36,558 nucleotides of DNA, taken from an uncultured bacterium (GTDB lineage: Bacteria; Pseudomonadota; Gammaproteobacteria; Burkholderiales; Burkholderiaceae_E). The translations under genes and the position numbers were made by a program. The stretch covers positions 1 to 36,558 of the forward strand of contig CAIVPX010000143.1 in NCBI GenBank assembly GCA_903907905.1, read 5' to 3'. Under the pieces are notes generated by a model that was not told the origin of the DNA, did no database searches, and worked only from the letters and a program-made list of their open reading frames with translations. Every line of letters starts with the position of its first letter. The first letter of the stretch is position 1. Below, in pieces: positions 7,501 through 14,317 of the stretch.

Positions 7501-8544
7501 TCACGAGGCCAGACCGGCGCCGGGCATCTCCTCGCCACTGACCCGTTCGATGTCTTCCTGATGCTTGAGCAGGACGCCCAGCGTTTCGCCGACCCGTTTT
7601 CGGTCGAGTGCAACGGTGTCGAGGGCTTGCAGCGCGCGCATCCAGTCGATGGTCTCGGCCACGCCGGGCGGCTTGAAAAGTCCCATCGCGCGAACCGCCT
7701 GCACGAAGGCGACCGCCTGCCGGCTGAGCTCGGCGGCTGCGCCCGGGACGCGGCGGCGCACGATCTCGAATTCACGCTCGGCATCGGGGTAATCGAGCCA
7801 GTGGTACAGACAACGTCGCTTCAACGCGTCGCGCAGTTCACGCGTACGGTTCGAGGTGATGATGACATGAGGCGGATGCACTGCTCGTAGCGTGCCGAGC
7901 TCGGGCACGGTGATCTGGTTTTCACCCAGCATCTCGAGCAGGAACGCCTCGAAGGGCTCGTCGGCGCGATCGAGCTCGTCGATCAGCAGCACCGGCGCGC
8001 GCTCAGCCGAAAGGGCCTGTAGCAGGGGCCGCTCGATCAGCATGTCGCGGCGGTAAAGGTCGCGGGCAATCCGGGGCGCATCCACCGGCCCCGCGGCCTC
8101 GGCCAGGCGAATTTCGAGAAGCTGTCGCGACACATTCCATTCGTAGGCTGCCTGTGAGATGTCCAGCCCCTCGTAGCACTGCAGGCGGATGAGCGGCGCG
8201 CCCAGCAGGGCTGACAGGGTCTTGGCCAGCTCGGTCTTGCCGACGCCCGCTTCGCCCTCGAGCAGCAGCGGCCGGTGCATGCGGAGCGACAGAAAGGCGA
8301 CGGTGGCCAAGCGCCGGTCGCAGACGTAGTCGTGGCGGGCAAAGCCGGTCATCAGCGCATCGATACTGCCGATGTCGTCAGCTTGCCGGTCTGAAGGGTC
8401 TTGGAGGGGTGTCGTGTTCACGTTGACCGCATCGAATGAGGGGCGCGGGGCGCTCGCGCCGGGCCCCTGGAGGAGGGACTCGGGTGGAAAGCCGACAAGT
8501 CTAACCGCCGCGCCCGGCACCGGCGCGCCGTGGGCTGCGTCCAT
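7501..8544 (-). CDS. MoxR-family AAA+ ATPase (CoxD-like)
   Basis: AAA+ ATPase of the MoxR class, which acts as a chaperone with VWA partners in metal-cofactor insertion or complex assembly. Walker A GEAGVGKT is at residues 97-104 and Walker B LLIDELDRADE at about 186-196. Sensor-1 and arginine-finger parts are visible in ITSNRTRELRDALKRRC. The conserved VPELGT and FEAFLLEMLGE segments fit MoxR/CoxD. The first about 45 residues are poorly conserved in character. Starts at GTG 8421 or ATG 8352 are possible, and none of the three has a strong ribosome-binding site. It is cotranscribed with the VWA gene and divergent from the aldehyde oxidoreductase operon, supporting a dedicated maturation role. 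Confidence 0.88.
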   Translation of the reverse strand: MDAAHGAPVPGAAVRLVGFPPESLLQGPGASAPRPSFDAVNVNTTPLQDPSDRQADDIGSIDALMTGFARHDYVCDRRLATVAFLSLRMHRPLLLEGEAGVGKTELAKTLSALLGAPLIRLQCYEGLDISQAAYEWNVSRQLLEIRLAEAAGPVDAPRIARDLYRRDMLIERPLLQALSAERAPVLLIDELDRADEPFEAFLLEMLGENQITVPELGTLRAVHPPHVIITSNRTRELRDALKRRCLYHWLDYPDAEREFEIVRRRVPGAAAELSRQAVAFVQAVRAMGLFKPPGVAETIDWMRALQALDTVALDRKRVGETLGVLLKHQEDIERVSGEEMPGAGLAS

Positions 8545-8852
8545 CAGGCGCCGGAGTGGGGGGAGTCCAGTCTGGTGGCGGTCTGTCGATACCGGGGCCG
8601 CACCCGGCGCAGCGACACGATCTCGCCGGCGGTCGCGATGCCAAAGCCGACTGTCGCATCCAGCCCTGCCCGCGGCCTCGTCGCAGCAAGACGCCGAAGA
8701 TCGTTTGGGTCAGGGGTCCCCGGTCAGTGCAGGGTGGTCGACCGGCAAGGCGACCTCTTGCCGGGCGGCCAGGTATGCAAATTCGAACATAGCCGGTATG
8801 ATTTCCGATGGACCGGGACCGCCCGGCAACAAACAAGAACATGGAGGGGCTG
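8545..8852. promoter_or_regulatory. Divergent intergenic region between moxR-like gene and AOR operon
   Basis: About 308 bases with no supported gene. It must hold the promoters for the AOR operon and for the MoxR/VWA pair (if its start is 8544 or 8421). A TATGAT at 8797-8802 could be a -10 for the AOR operon, but no convincing -35 lies 16-18 bases upstream. No FNR-like TTGAT-N4-ATCAA site was seen. The clearest element is the dyad at 8742-8764. Confidence 0.5.
8742..8764. promoter_or_regulatory. Perfect 8-bp inverted repeat upstream of AOR operon
   Basis: CCGGCAAG-N7-CTTGCCGG, a perfect dyad with a seven-base spacer, ends 88 bases before the ferredoxin-subunit start. It sits in the divergent gap between the maturation genes and the AOR genes. 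It could be a regulator operator for both directions, or an RNA hairpin in the leader. No T-tract follows it, so it is not a terminator. Confidence 0.45.
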
Positions 8853-9326
8853 ATGCAAAAATCCCTGCACATCAATCCGGACAAGTGCACCGGCTGTCTG
8901 CAGTGCGAAATGGCCTGCAGCTTCGAGAACTACGGCGTTTTCAACACCGCCAAGTCGCGCATCAAGGTCTTCGATTTTCACCACACCGGCCGCAAGGTGC
9001 CTTACACCTGCACGCAGTGCGATGAGGCCTGGTGCCTGCACGCCTGCCCGGTCGAGGCCATCAAGGTGGATGCCGCCACGGGCGCCAAGGTGGTGCTCGA
9101 GGATGTGTGCGTCGGCTGCAAGGTGTGCACCATTGCCTGCCCCTTCGGCACTGTCAACTACGTGCAGGACACCGGCAAGGTCCAGAAGTGCGACCTGTGC
9201 GGCGGCGAGCCCGCCTGTGCCGAAGCCTGCCCCACCGGCGCCATCACGTATGTGGACGCCGACTGGACCGGTCTCGACCGCATGAAGCAGTGGGCAGACA
9301 AGCTCGGCAATCAGCCGGCAGCCTGA
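8853..9326 (+). CDS. aorA: Aldehyde oxidoreductase Fe-S (ferredoxin-like) subunit, AorA-like
   Basis: Electron-transfer subunit of about 157 aa. Four cysteine groups predict four [4Fe-4S] clusters, as in HycB/DmsB-type proteins: C12-C15-C18-C22, then C53-C56-C61-C65, C86-C89-C92-C96 and C113-C116-C122-C126. In Aromatoleum AOR the equivalent AorA polymerises and passes electrons between the tungsten subunit and the FAD subunit. The start at 8853 has GGAGGGG five bases upstream; in-frame ATGs at 8808 and 8841 lack such support. Thirteen bases separate it from the catalytic subunit, which has its own AGGAGG. No signal peptide or Tat motif is seen, so it is cytoplasmic. Confidence 0.9.
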   Translation: MQKSLHINPDKCTGCLQCEMACSFENYGVFNTAKSRIKVFDFHHTGRKVPYTCTQCDEAWCLHACPVEAIKVDAATGAKVVLEDVCVGCKVCTIACPFGTVNYVQDTGKVQKCDLCGGEPACAEACPTGAITYVDADWTGLDRMKQWADKLGNQPAA

Positions 9327-9339
9327 GGAGGAACCGAAT

Positions 9340-11187
9340 ATGTCATGGTCTGGAAAAATCCTGCGGGTCAATCTCACCCAGGGCAGTTGCACCAGCGAGC
9401 CGCTGCGCATGGACTGGGCGAAGGACTACCTCGGTCAGCGCGGTCTGGCCACCAAGTATTTCGTTGAGGAGGTCGACGCCAAGGTCGACCCCCTCGCGCC
9501 TGACAACAAGCTCATCTGGGCAACCGGCCCGCTCACCGGCACCATGGCCTCCACGGGGGGGCGCTACTCGGTCATCACCAAGGGGCCGCTCACCGGGGCA
9601 ATTGCCTGCTCCAATTCGGGCGGCTACTGGGGGGCCGAGCTCAAGATGGCCGGCTGGGACATGGTCATCATCGAGGGGCGCTCCGCCAAGCCGGTGTACC
9701 TGTCCATCGTCGACGACAAGGTCGAGATTCGCGACGCCGCGCATCTCTGGGGCAAAACCGTCTGGCACACCGAGGAAACCCTCAAGAAAGAACTGCAGGA
9801 TCCGCTCACGCGTGTGTCCTCGATCGGGCGCGCTGGTGAAAATCAGGTGCTGTATGCCGCCATCGTCAATGACCTGCATCGGGCGGCGGGCCGCTCGGGC
9901 GTGGGCGCGGTGGCAGGCTCGAAGAACCTGAAGGCGATCGCGGTGCGAGGCACGCGGGGTGTGGGCAATATTCGCGACCCCAAGGCCTTCATGAAAGTCA
10001 CGGCCGAAAAGAAAAAGATCCTGCACGATCATCCGGTCACGGGCCAGGGGCTGCCCACCTATGGCACCCAGGTGCTGATGAACGTCATCAACGAGACCGG
10101 TTCGCTGCCCACGCGCAACCACATCGATTCGCAGTTCGAGGGGGCCAGCAAGATTTCCGCCGAGGCCATGCTGGCCAAGCGCCCGGGTGACGGCAAGTCG
10201 CATCTGGTCACCAATCAGGCCTGCTTTGGCTGCACCATCGCCTGCGGTCGCATCTCCAAGATCGACGAAAAGCACTTCTCCGTGGTCAACAAGCCCGAGT
10301 ACTGGGGTGCGTCCGGCGGTCTGGAGTACGAGGCGGCCTGGGCGCTGGGGGCTGCGCCCGGCGTGGATGATCTCGAAGCGCTGCAGTACGCCAACCTGCT
10401 CTGCAACGAAGACGGCATGGACCCGATCTCGTTTGGCGCTACGCTGGGCGCGGCGATGGAGCTCTACAGCATGGGCGTGCTCACCCAGGCGCAGACCGGC
10501 GTCGAACTCAAGTTCGGTTCGGCCGAGGCCTTGTGCCGGGCCGCCGAAATGACGGCTCGTGGCGAAGGGTTTGGCAAGGAACTGGGCCAGGGCTCCAAGC
10601 GCCTCACGGCCAAGTATGGCCACCCCGAGCTCTCCATGTCGGTCAAGGGTCAGGAATTCCCCGCCTACGATTCGCGCGGCATTCAGGGTATGGGTCTCAC
10701 CTATGCCACGTCGAACCGGGGTGCCTGTCATCTGCGTTCGTACACGGTGGCCTCCGAGATCCTGGGCATTCCGGTCAAGACTGATCCGCTCACCACCGAC
10801 GGCAAACCCGAACTCGTCAAGGCCTTCCAGGACGCAACCGCCGTATTCGATTCCTCGGGCACCTGCGTGTTCACCACCTTTGCCTGGACGCTGGCCGATC
10901 TGGCGCCGCAGTTGCAGGCCGCCTGCGACGAGGGCTTCTCGCTCGACAACCTCAATGTCATCGGCGAGCGCATCTGGAATCTCGAGCGCGATTTCAACAA
11001 CCGGGCCGGCTTCACCCGCAAGGACGACGATCTGCCCAAGCGGCTCAAGACCGAGCCCGCCAAGACCGGCCCTGCCAAGGGGCTGGTCAGCGGCATCGAC
11101 AAGATGCTGCCCGAGTACTACCAGGTTCGGGGCTGGGACACCGAGGGCAGGCTCACGGCCGATACTCGCAAGCGTCTCGGTCTCTGA
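9340..11187 (+). CDS. aorB: Tungsten-type aldehyde:ferredoxin oxidoreductase catalytic subunit, AorB-like
   Basis: Catalytic subunit of 615 aa, the usual AOR length, oxidising aldehydes to acids or running in reverse at low potential. The cofactor is expected to be tungsten-bis-pyranopterin plus one [4Fe-4S] cluster. Cluster ligands are visible as C295-x2-C298-x3-C302 and C509. Pterin contacts are RAAGRSGVGAVAGSKNLKAI (181-200), NEDGMD (356-361) and DSSGTC (504-509). Compared with the Pyrococcus AOR motif DxxGLD, the first pterin motif starts with Asn instead of Asp. The C-terminal part carries a Lys/Pro-rich linker (about 568-580). It lies between the ferredoxin subunit and, after a terminator-like hairpin, the FAD subunit. 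Metal identity (W or Mo) is inferred from family only. Confidence 0.93.
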   Translation: MSWSGKILRVNLTQGSCTSEPLRMDWAKDYLGQRGLATKYFVEEVDAKVDPLAPDNKLIWATGPLTGTMASTGGRYSVITKGPLTGAIACSNSGGYWGAELKMAGWDMVIIEGRSAKPVYLSIVDDKVEIRDAAHLWGKTVWHTEETLKKELQDPLTRVSSIGRAGENQVLYAAIVNDLHRAAGRSGVGAVAGSKNLKAIAVRGTRGVGNIRDPKAFMKVTAEKKKILHDHPVTGQGLPTYGTQVLMNVINETGSLPTRNHIDSQFEGASKISAEAMLAKRPGDGKSHLVTNQACFGCTIACGRISKIDEKHFSVVNKPEYWGASGGLEYEAAWALGAAPGVDDLEALQYANLLCNEDGMDPISFGATLGAAMELYSMGVLTQAQTGVELKFGSAEALCRAAEMTARGEGFGKELGQGSKRLTAKYGHPELSMSVKGQEFPAYDSRGIQGMGLTYATSNRGACHLRSYTVASEILGIPVKTDPLTTDGKPELVKAFQDATAVFDSSGTCVFTTFAWTLADLAPQLQAACDEGFSLDNLNVIGERIWNLERDFNNRAGFTRKDDDLPKRLKTEPAKTGPAKGLVSGIDKMLPEYYQVRGWDTEGRLTADTRKRLGL

Positions 11188-11283
11188 GGGCGAAGGCCTC
11201 TTCACCAGGGGCCGCGCTGCCTGCCACCGATTGGTGTTCCGGTCCGGTGGCAGTCCGTCGGCCCGATGAGGGTCGCGGTGATC

Positions 11284-11309
11284 AGGGCGACCCTCGGGTC
11301 GCCCTTTTT
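11284..11309 (+). terminator. Intrinsic terminator or attenuator between AOR catalytic and FAD subunit genes
   Basis: AGGGCGACCC/GGGTCGCCCT forms a perfect GC-rich stem (11284-11293 with 11296-11305; realistically nine pairs with a CTCG loop) followed directly by a run of five T. This is the best rho-independent terminator in the window. It lies 97 bases after the catalytic-subunit stop and 80 bases before the FAD-subunit start, so it would separate or attenuate expression. Confidence 0.8.
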
Positions 11310-11388
11310 GTTTGGGCCCTCCGGCCCGGTGCCTGTGCCGTGCGCGGCAGGGTAGGGTCAGCAGTTCAGCGAAACGGAGTTCATCGCC

Positions 11389-12666
11389 ATGAAGCATGTG
11401 ATCATCGGGAACGGCCCAGCCGGCGTGGTGGCCGCCGAGACCCTGCGCAAACACCGACCCCGCGACGAGATCGCACTGATCGGCGACGAGCCGGTGCGCC
11501 CCTATTCGCGCATGGCCATTCCCTATCTGCTCATTGGCAATATCGACGAGGCCGGGACCTACCTTCGCAAAGACCCCGGGCATTTTGATTCGCTCAACAT
11601 TCGACAGGTTGTGGGCCGGGTCACGGCCATCGACACGGTGGCCCGGCGCATTGCGCTCTCCGAAGGCCAGTCGCTCGAGTACGACCGCTGTCTCATTGCC
11701 ACGGGCTCGGTGCCGGTCAAGCCACCCATCCCGGGGCTCGACTCGCCTTTCGTGCATCCGTGCTGGACGCTTCACGATGCCCGCAACATCATGCAGCTGG
11801 CCAAGCCGGGTGCGCGGGTGCTGCAGATGGGCGCGGGCTTCATCGGTTGCATCATCCTCGAGGCGCTGGCTCAGCGTGGCGTCAAGCTCACCGTCGTCGA
11901 GATGGGCGATCGCATGGTGCCGCGCATGATGGGGCCCGGCGCGGGCGGCATGATCAAGGCCTGGTGCGAGAAGCAGGGCGTTCGCGTCTTCACCGGCACG
12001 CGGGTCGAGGCCATCGAGCCAGCCAGCCCGGTGCGGGCGCGGCTGTCCAACGGCACGACCGAAGAGTTCGACCTCGTCATCCAGGCCACGGGCGTTCGGC
12101 CCAATATCGGTTTTCTCTCCAACAGCCCCATCCGTTGCCTGCAGGGCGTGCTCACCGACGAAAGGCAGAAGACCTCGGTGGACGGCGTCTATGCGGCGGG
12201 TGATTGCGCCGAGGCCTTCGATGTGGCGAGCGGCACCACCATCGTGTCGGCGATTCAGCCTAACGCTGTCGACCAGGCCTACGTGGCGGCCATGAACATG
12301 GCGGGGCGGCGGGTGGCCTCGCGCGGCGTCACGCAGATCAATGTACTCGACACGCTGGGGCTGGTGTCGACGTCTTTCGGTCAGTGGCAGGGCGTGCCGG
12401 ACGGCGAGCATGCCGAGCTGGTCGATACACAGCACTTTCGCTATCTGCGGCTCGAGTTCAAGGACGATGTGCTGGTGGGCTCGAACAGCCTCGGCATGAC
12501 TGAGCACGTGGGCGTCTTGCGCAACCTGGTCGAGGGGCAGGTGCGGCTCGGCCCCTGGAAAGACCAGTTGCTGAAGGACCCAACGCGGCTCATGGAGGCG
12601 TATCTGGCCACCGCTCAGGCGCAAAGCCAGTGGCAGGGGCGTGCTCGGGGCACGGCGAGATCGTGA
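11389..12666 (+). CDS. aorC: FAD/NAD(P)-dependent oxidoreductase, AorC-like
   Basis: Flavoprotein of 425 aa of the pyridine nucleotide-disulfide oxidoreductase superfamily. It has an N-terminal FAD-binding fold (HVIIGNGPAGVVAAETL), ATG in LIATGSVPV, a second Rossmann motif for NAD(P)H (MGAGFIGCIILEAL, about residues 147-160) and the FAD-contact GVYAAGDCAEAF. No redox-active CxxxxC pair is seen in the first domain, so it resembles NADH oxidase/nitrite-reductase-like flavoproteins. In Aromatoleum the comparable AorC lets AOR use NAD+ as electron acceptor; the same is inferred here. ACGGAG lies about ten bases before the ATG. It ends with a GTGA overlap onto the MoaD-like gene. Confidence 0.88.
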   Translation: MKHVIIGNGPAGVVAAETLRKHRPRDEIALIGDEPVRPYSRMAIPYLLIGNIDEAGTYLRKDPGHFDSLNIRQVVGRVTAIDTVARRIALSEGQSLEYDRCLIATGSVPVKPPIPGLDSPFVHPCWTLHDARNIMQLAKPGARVLQMGAGFIGCIILEALAQRGVKLTVVEMGDRMVPRMMGPGAGGMIKAWCEKQGVRVFTGTRVEAIEPASPVRARLSNGTTEEFDLVIQATGVRPNIGFLSNSPIRCLQGVLTDERQKTSVDGVYAAGDCAEAFDVASGTTIVSAIQPNAVDQAYVAAMNMAGRRVASRGVTQINVLDTLGLVSTSFGQWQGVPDGEHAELVDTQHFRYLRLEFKDDVLVGSNSLGMTEHVGVLRNLVEGQVRLGPWKDQLLKDPTRLMEAYLATAQAQSQWQGRARGTARS

Positions 12667-12929
12667 GAATCACCTTCAAGCTTTTTGCGATGCTGGCCGA
12701 TCATCTGCCCGCCCAACTCGATGGCCATACCCGTGAGGGCAATGCGCTCAAGCTCGATATCGCCGAGGGCACCACGGTGCAACAGGTGATCGACCGCTTC
12801 AGCCTGCCCGCCAAGCTGGTGCACCTGGTGCTGATCGACGGCCGTTACCTCGACAAGGAGGCCCGGGCAACTCGGGCGCTGGCAGAGGGCGAGGTGCTGG
12901 CGATCTGGCCGCCGATTGCGGGCGGCTGA
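12663..12929 (+). CDS. MoaD/ThiS-family sulfur carrier, AorD-like
   Basis: A beta-grasp protein of 88 aa starting at GTG 12663, whose bases overlap the stop of the flavoprotein gene (GTGA). Family features are FKLFAMLADHLP near the start, EGTTVQQVIDRFSLP, LVLIDGRYL, EGEVLAIWPPIAGG and the C-terminal Gly-Gly needed for adenylation and thiocarboxylation. MoaD supplies sulfur to make molybdopterin; a copy cotranscribed with AOR suggests a pterin-synthesis subunit dedicated to the tungsten enzyme. No MoaE or MoeB partner is nearby, so it must use the cell's common enzymes. ThiS or another sulfur-carrier role is possible but less likely in this setting. Confidence 0.87.
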   Translation: MRITFKLFAMLADHLPAQLDGHTREGNALKLDIAEGTTVQQVIDRFSLPAKLVHLVLIDGRYLDKEARATRALAEGEVLAIWPPIAGG

Positions 12930-13111
12930 GCGCCGGCAACTGAGTGAAATACTGAGCAGAGTACTGAGTGGACGCTTGATCGCGCTGTGGGGCTTGTACC
13001 AGGCCGATTCGGCGCCCTCACCGAGACGGACGAAGTGCCACGCCCGTCGGCCGAGCCGTAAGCTGCGCCGGCCAAACCATTTCGAACAGCGAGACGCGAT
13101 CGGTCCGAATC

Positions 13112-13402
13112 ATGCCCAGTTACGGTGATACCCGCGTGATGGCCTGCTCGCCCGTTGACCTCAGGCGTTGGCTGGTCGAGTTGACGGGGGGTGACGGCCT
13201 GTCGGTCGGCGAGCGTGGCGCTCAAGTTGATGCCGCTGGATTGCTCATCGTCTTGCGCTGGCAAGTGTTGCCGCCCCGGCAGATTGCTCTGCTGCGCATT
13301 GAGCAACTCGAGTTGTCGTTCGACTATCCGGCCGGCCACGCGCGTGCGGCCCGCGACTGGATCGCCCGGTTTGACCGCCACACGCAACGGGGTGGTGGCT
13401 AA
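13112..13402 (+). CDS. Small hypothetical protein before dcd
   Basis: Possible 96-aa protein of unknown function. It has a mildly hydrophobic centre ([15 protein letters not shown]), then [15 protein letters not shown] and a polar tail ending [11 protein letters not shown]. No signal peptide, metal motif or known domain is recognised. The first ATG (13112) has no good ribosome-binding site; ATG 13139 is an alternative. The regular alternation of hydrophobic and charged residues and the position upstream of dcd in the same direction suggest a real gene rather than chance. The Gly-Gly end is reminiscent of sulfur carriers but the rest is not. Confidence 0.5.
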   Translation: MPSYGDTRVMACSPVDLRRWLVELTGGDGLSVGERGAQVDAAGLLIVLRWQVLPPRQIALLRIEQLELSFDYPAGHARAARDWIARFDRHTQRGGG

Positions 13403-13595
13403 CATCTGGCGCGCATCGGCATGCGAGGCCGAGCACGCAAAACGGGCAATCCGGAGGGGCTGCTCCCACGCGAATACAATGCCGGCTTTCACCGCGCGCC
13501 TGGCGGGCGCTGTGGCGCCTGTGTCCCGGCGCGGCGGGCGCTGTTTCGAGCGTCTGGCAGGGCCGGTCGCCGTTCAATTTTCCGGAGCTTCGAGC

Positions 13596-14159
13596 ATGAC
13601 GATCAAGTCCGACCGCTGGATTCGCAGGATGGCTGCCCAGGGCATGATCGAACCCTACGAGCCCGGACAGGTGCGGGAGGTCAACGGCCGGCGCATCGTG
13701 TCCTACGGCACGTCGAGCTACGGCTACGACCTGCGCTGCGCGGACGAGTTCAAGATCTTCACCAACATCAACTCGACCATCGTCGACCCCAAAGACTTCG
13801 ATGAGAAATCGTTCGTCGATTTCAAGGGCGATGTCTGCATCATTCCGCCCAATTCGTTCGCGCTGGCGCGTACCGTCGAGTACTTCCGCATACCCCGTTC
13901 GGTGCTCACGATCTGCCTGGGCAAGTCCACCTATGCCCGCTGCGGCATCATCGTGAACGTCACGCCACTCGAGCCCGAGTGGGAGGGGCACGTCACGCTG
14001 GAGTTCTCCAACACCACGCCGCTGCCGGCGAAGATTTACGCCGGCGAAGGCTGCGCACAGGTGATCTTTCTGGAGTCTGATGAGGTGTGTGAAACCTCCT
14101 ACCGCGACCGGGGGGGCAAGTACCAGGGGCAGCAGGGCGTCACCCTGCCGCGTACCTGA
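13596..14159 (+). CDS. dcd: dCTP deaminase
   Basis: Cytosolic enzyme deaminating dCTP to dUTP, the main route to dTMP in many proteobacteria. The 187-aa product has the expected length and signatures: SYGYDLRC, the [25 protein letters not shown] core, [30 protein letters not shown] with the catalytic Glu, and the C-terminal [12 protein letters not shown] that closes over the nucleotide. Start ATG 13596 has GGAG about ten bases upstream and gives the canonical [13 protein letters not shown] beginning. It is transcribed towards the Bug gene, with a tandem repeat between them. Confidence 0.97.
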   Translation: MTIKSDRWIRRMAAQGMIEPYEPGQVREVNGRRIVSYGTSSYGYDLRCADEFKIFTNINSTIVDPKDFDEKSFVDFKGDVCIIPPNSFALARTVEYFRIPRSVLTICLGKSTYARCGIIVNVTPLEPEWEGHVTLEFSNTTPLPAKIYAGEGCAQVIFLESDEVCETSYRDRGGKYQGQQGVTLPRT

Positions 14160-14171
14160 GCGCTTGGACCT

Positions 14172-14239
14172 GATCGACTCGAACGGATCGACTCGAACGG
14201 ATCGACTCGAACGGATCGACTCGAACGGATCGACTCGAA
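14172..14239. repeat. 14-bp tandem repeat, about 4.9 copies
   Basis: GATCGACTCGAACG is repeated exactly four times (14172-14227) and followed by 12 bases of a fifth copy (14228-14239). Each unit contains an odd palindrome, TCGAcTCGA. The array begins 12 bases after the dcd stop, in the gap between two convergent genes. Copy identity is complete, which suggests recent expansion and likely length variation between strains. Confidence 0.95.
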
Positions 14240-14300
14240 GTTAGGCGACTTGCCCCGGGCCCCCACCATGCAGTGGGCGCGGCACCGGCCAGCTGACTCG

Positions 14301-14317
14301 GCGGGCGCGGCGCCCGC
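14301..14317 (-). terminator. Hairpin directly after the Bug-type gene
   Basis: GCGGGC-GCGGC-GCCCGC, a six-pair all-GC stem with a five-base loop, lies immediately after the minus-strand stop codon at 14318. No T-tract follows, so it would be a weak or rho-assisted 3' end at most; it may only stabilise the transcript. Confidence 0.35.

Noticed and set aside
6258-7784. Longer version of the VWA protein starting at 7784
   Set aside because: The extra N-terminal part overlaps the MoxR gene in another frame and has no CoxE similarity; conserved sequence begins near residue RNLMIF, so GTG 7475 is preferred.
8797-8802. TATGAT as the -10 box of the AOR operon
   Set aside because: No acceptable -35 at 16-18 bases upstream, so I did not list a separate promoter.
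9343-12624. A 1093-codon open frame antisense to the AOR catalytic and flavoprotein genes
   Set aside because: It runs across two well-recognised genes and their terminator. The translation is rich in His, Arg, Gly and Asp without any domain, as expected for the reverse frame of high-GC genes with strong third-position bias.
14172-14239. Tandem repeat as a remnant of a tRNA gene or attachment site
   Set aside because: The complementary strand contains GTTCGAGTC, like a T-arm, but no acceptor stem, anticodon arm or integrase is present, and the unit simply repeats.
14172-14239. CRISPR-like array
   Set aside because: Units are only 14 bases and directly adjacent, with no unique spacers and no cas genes.
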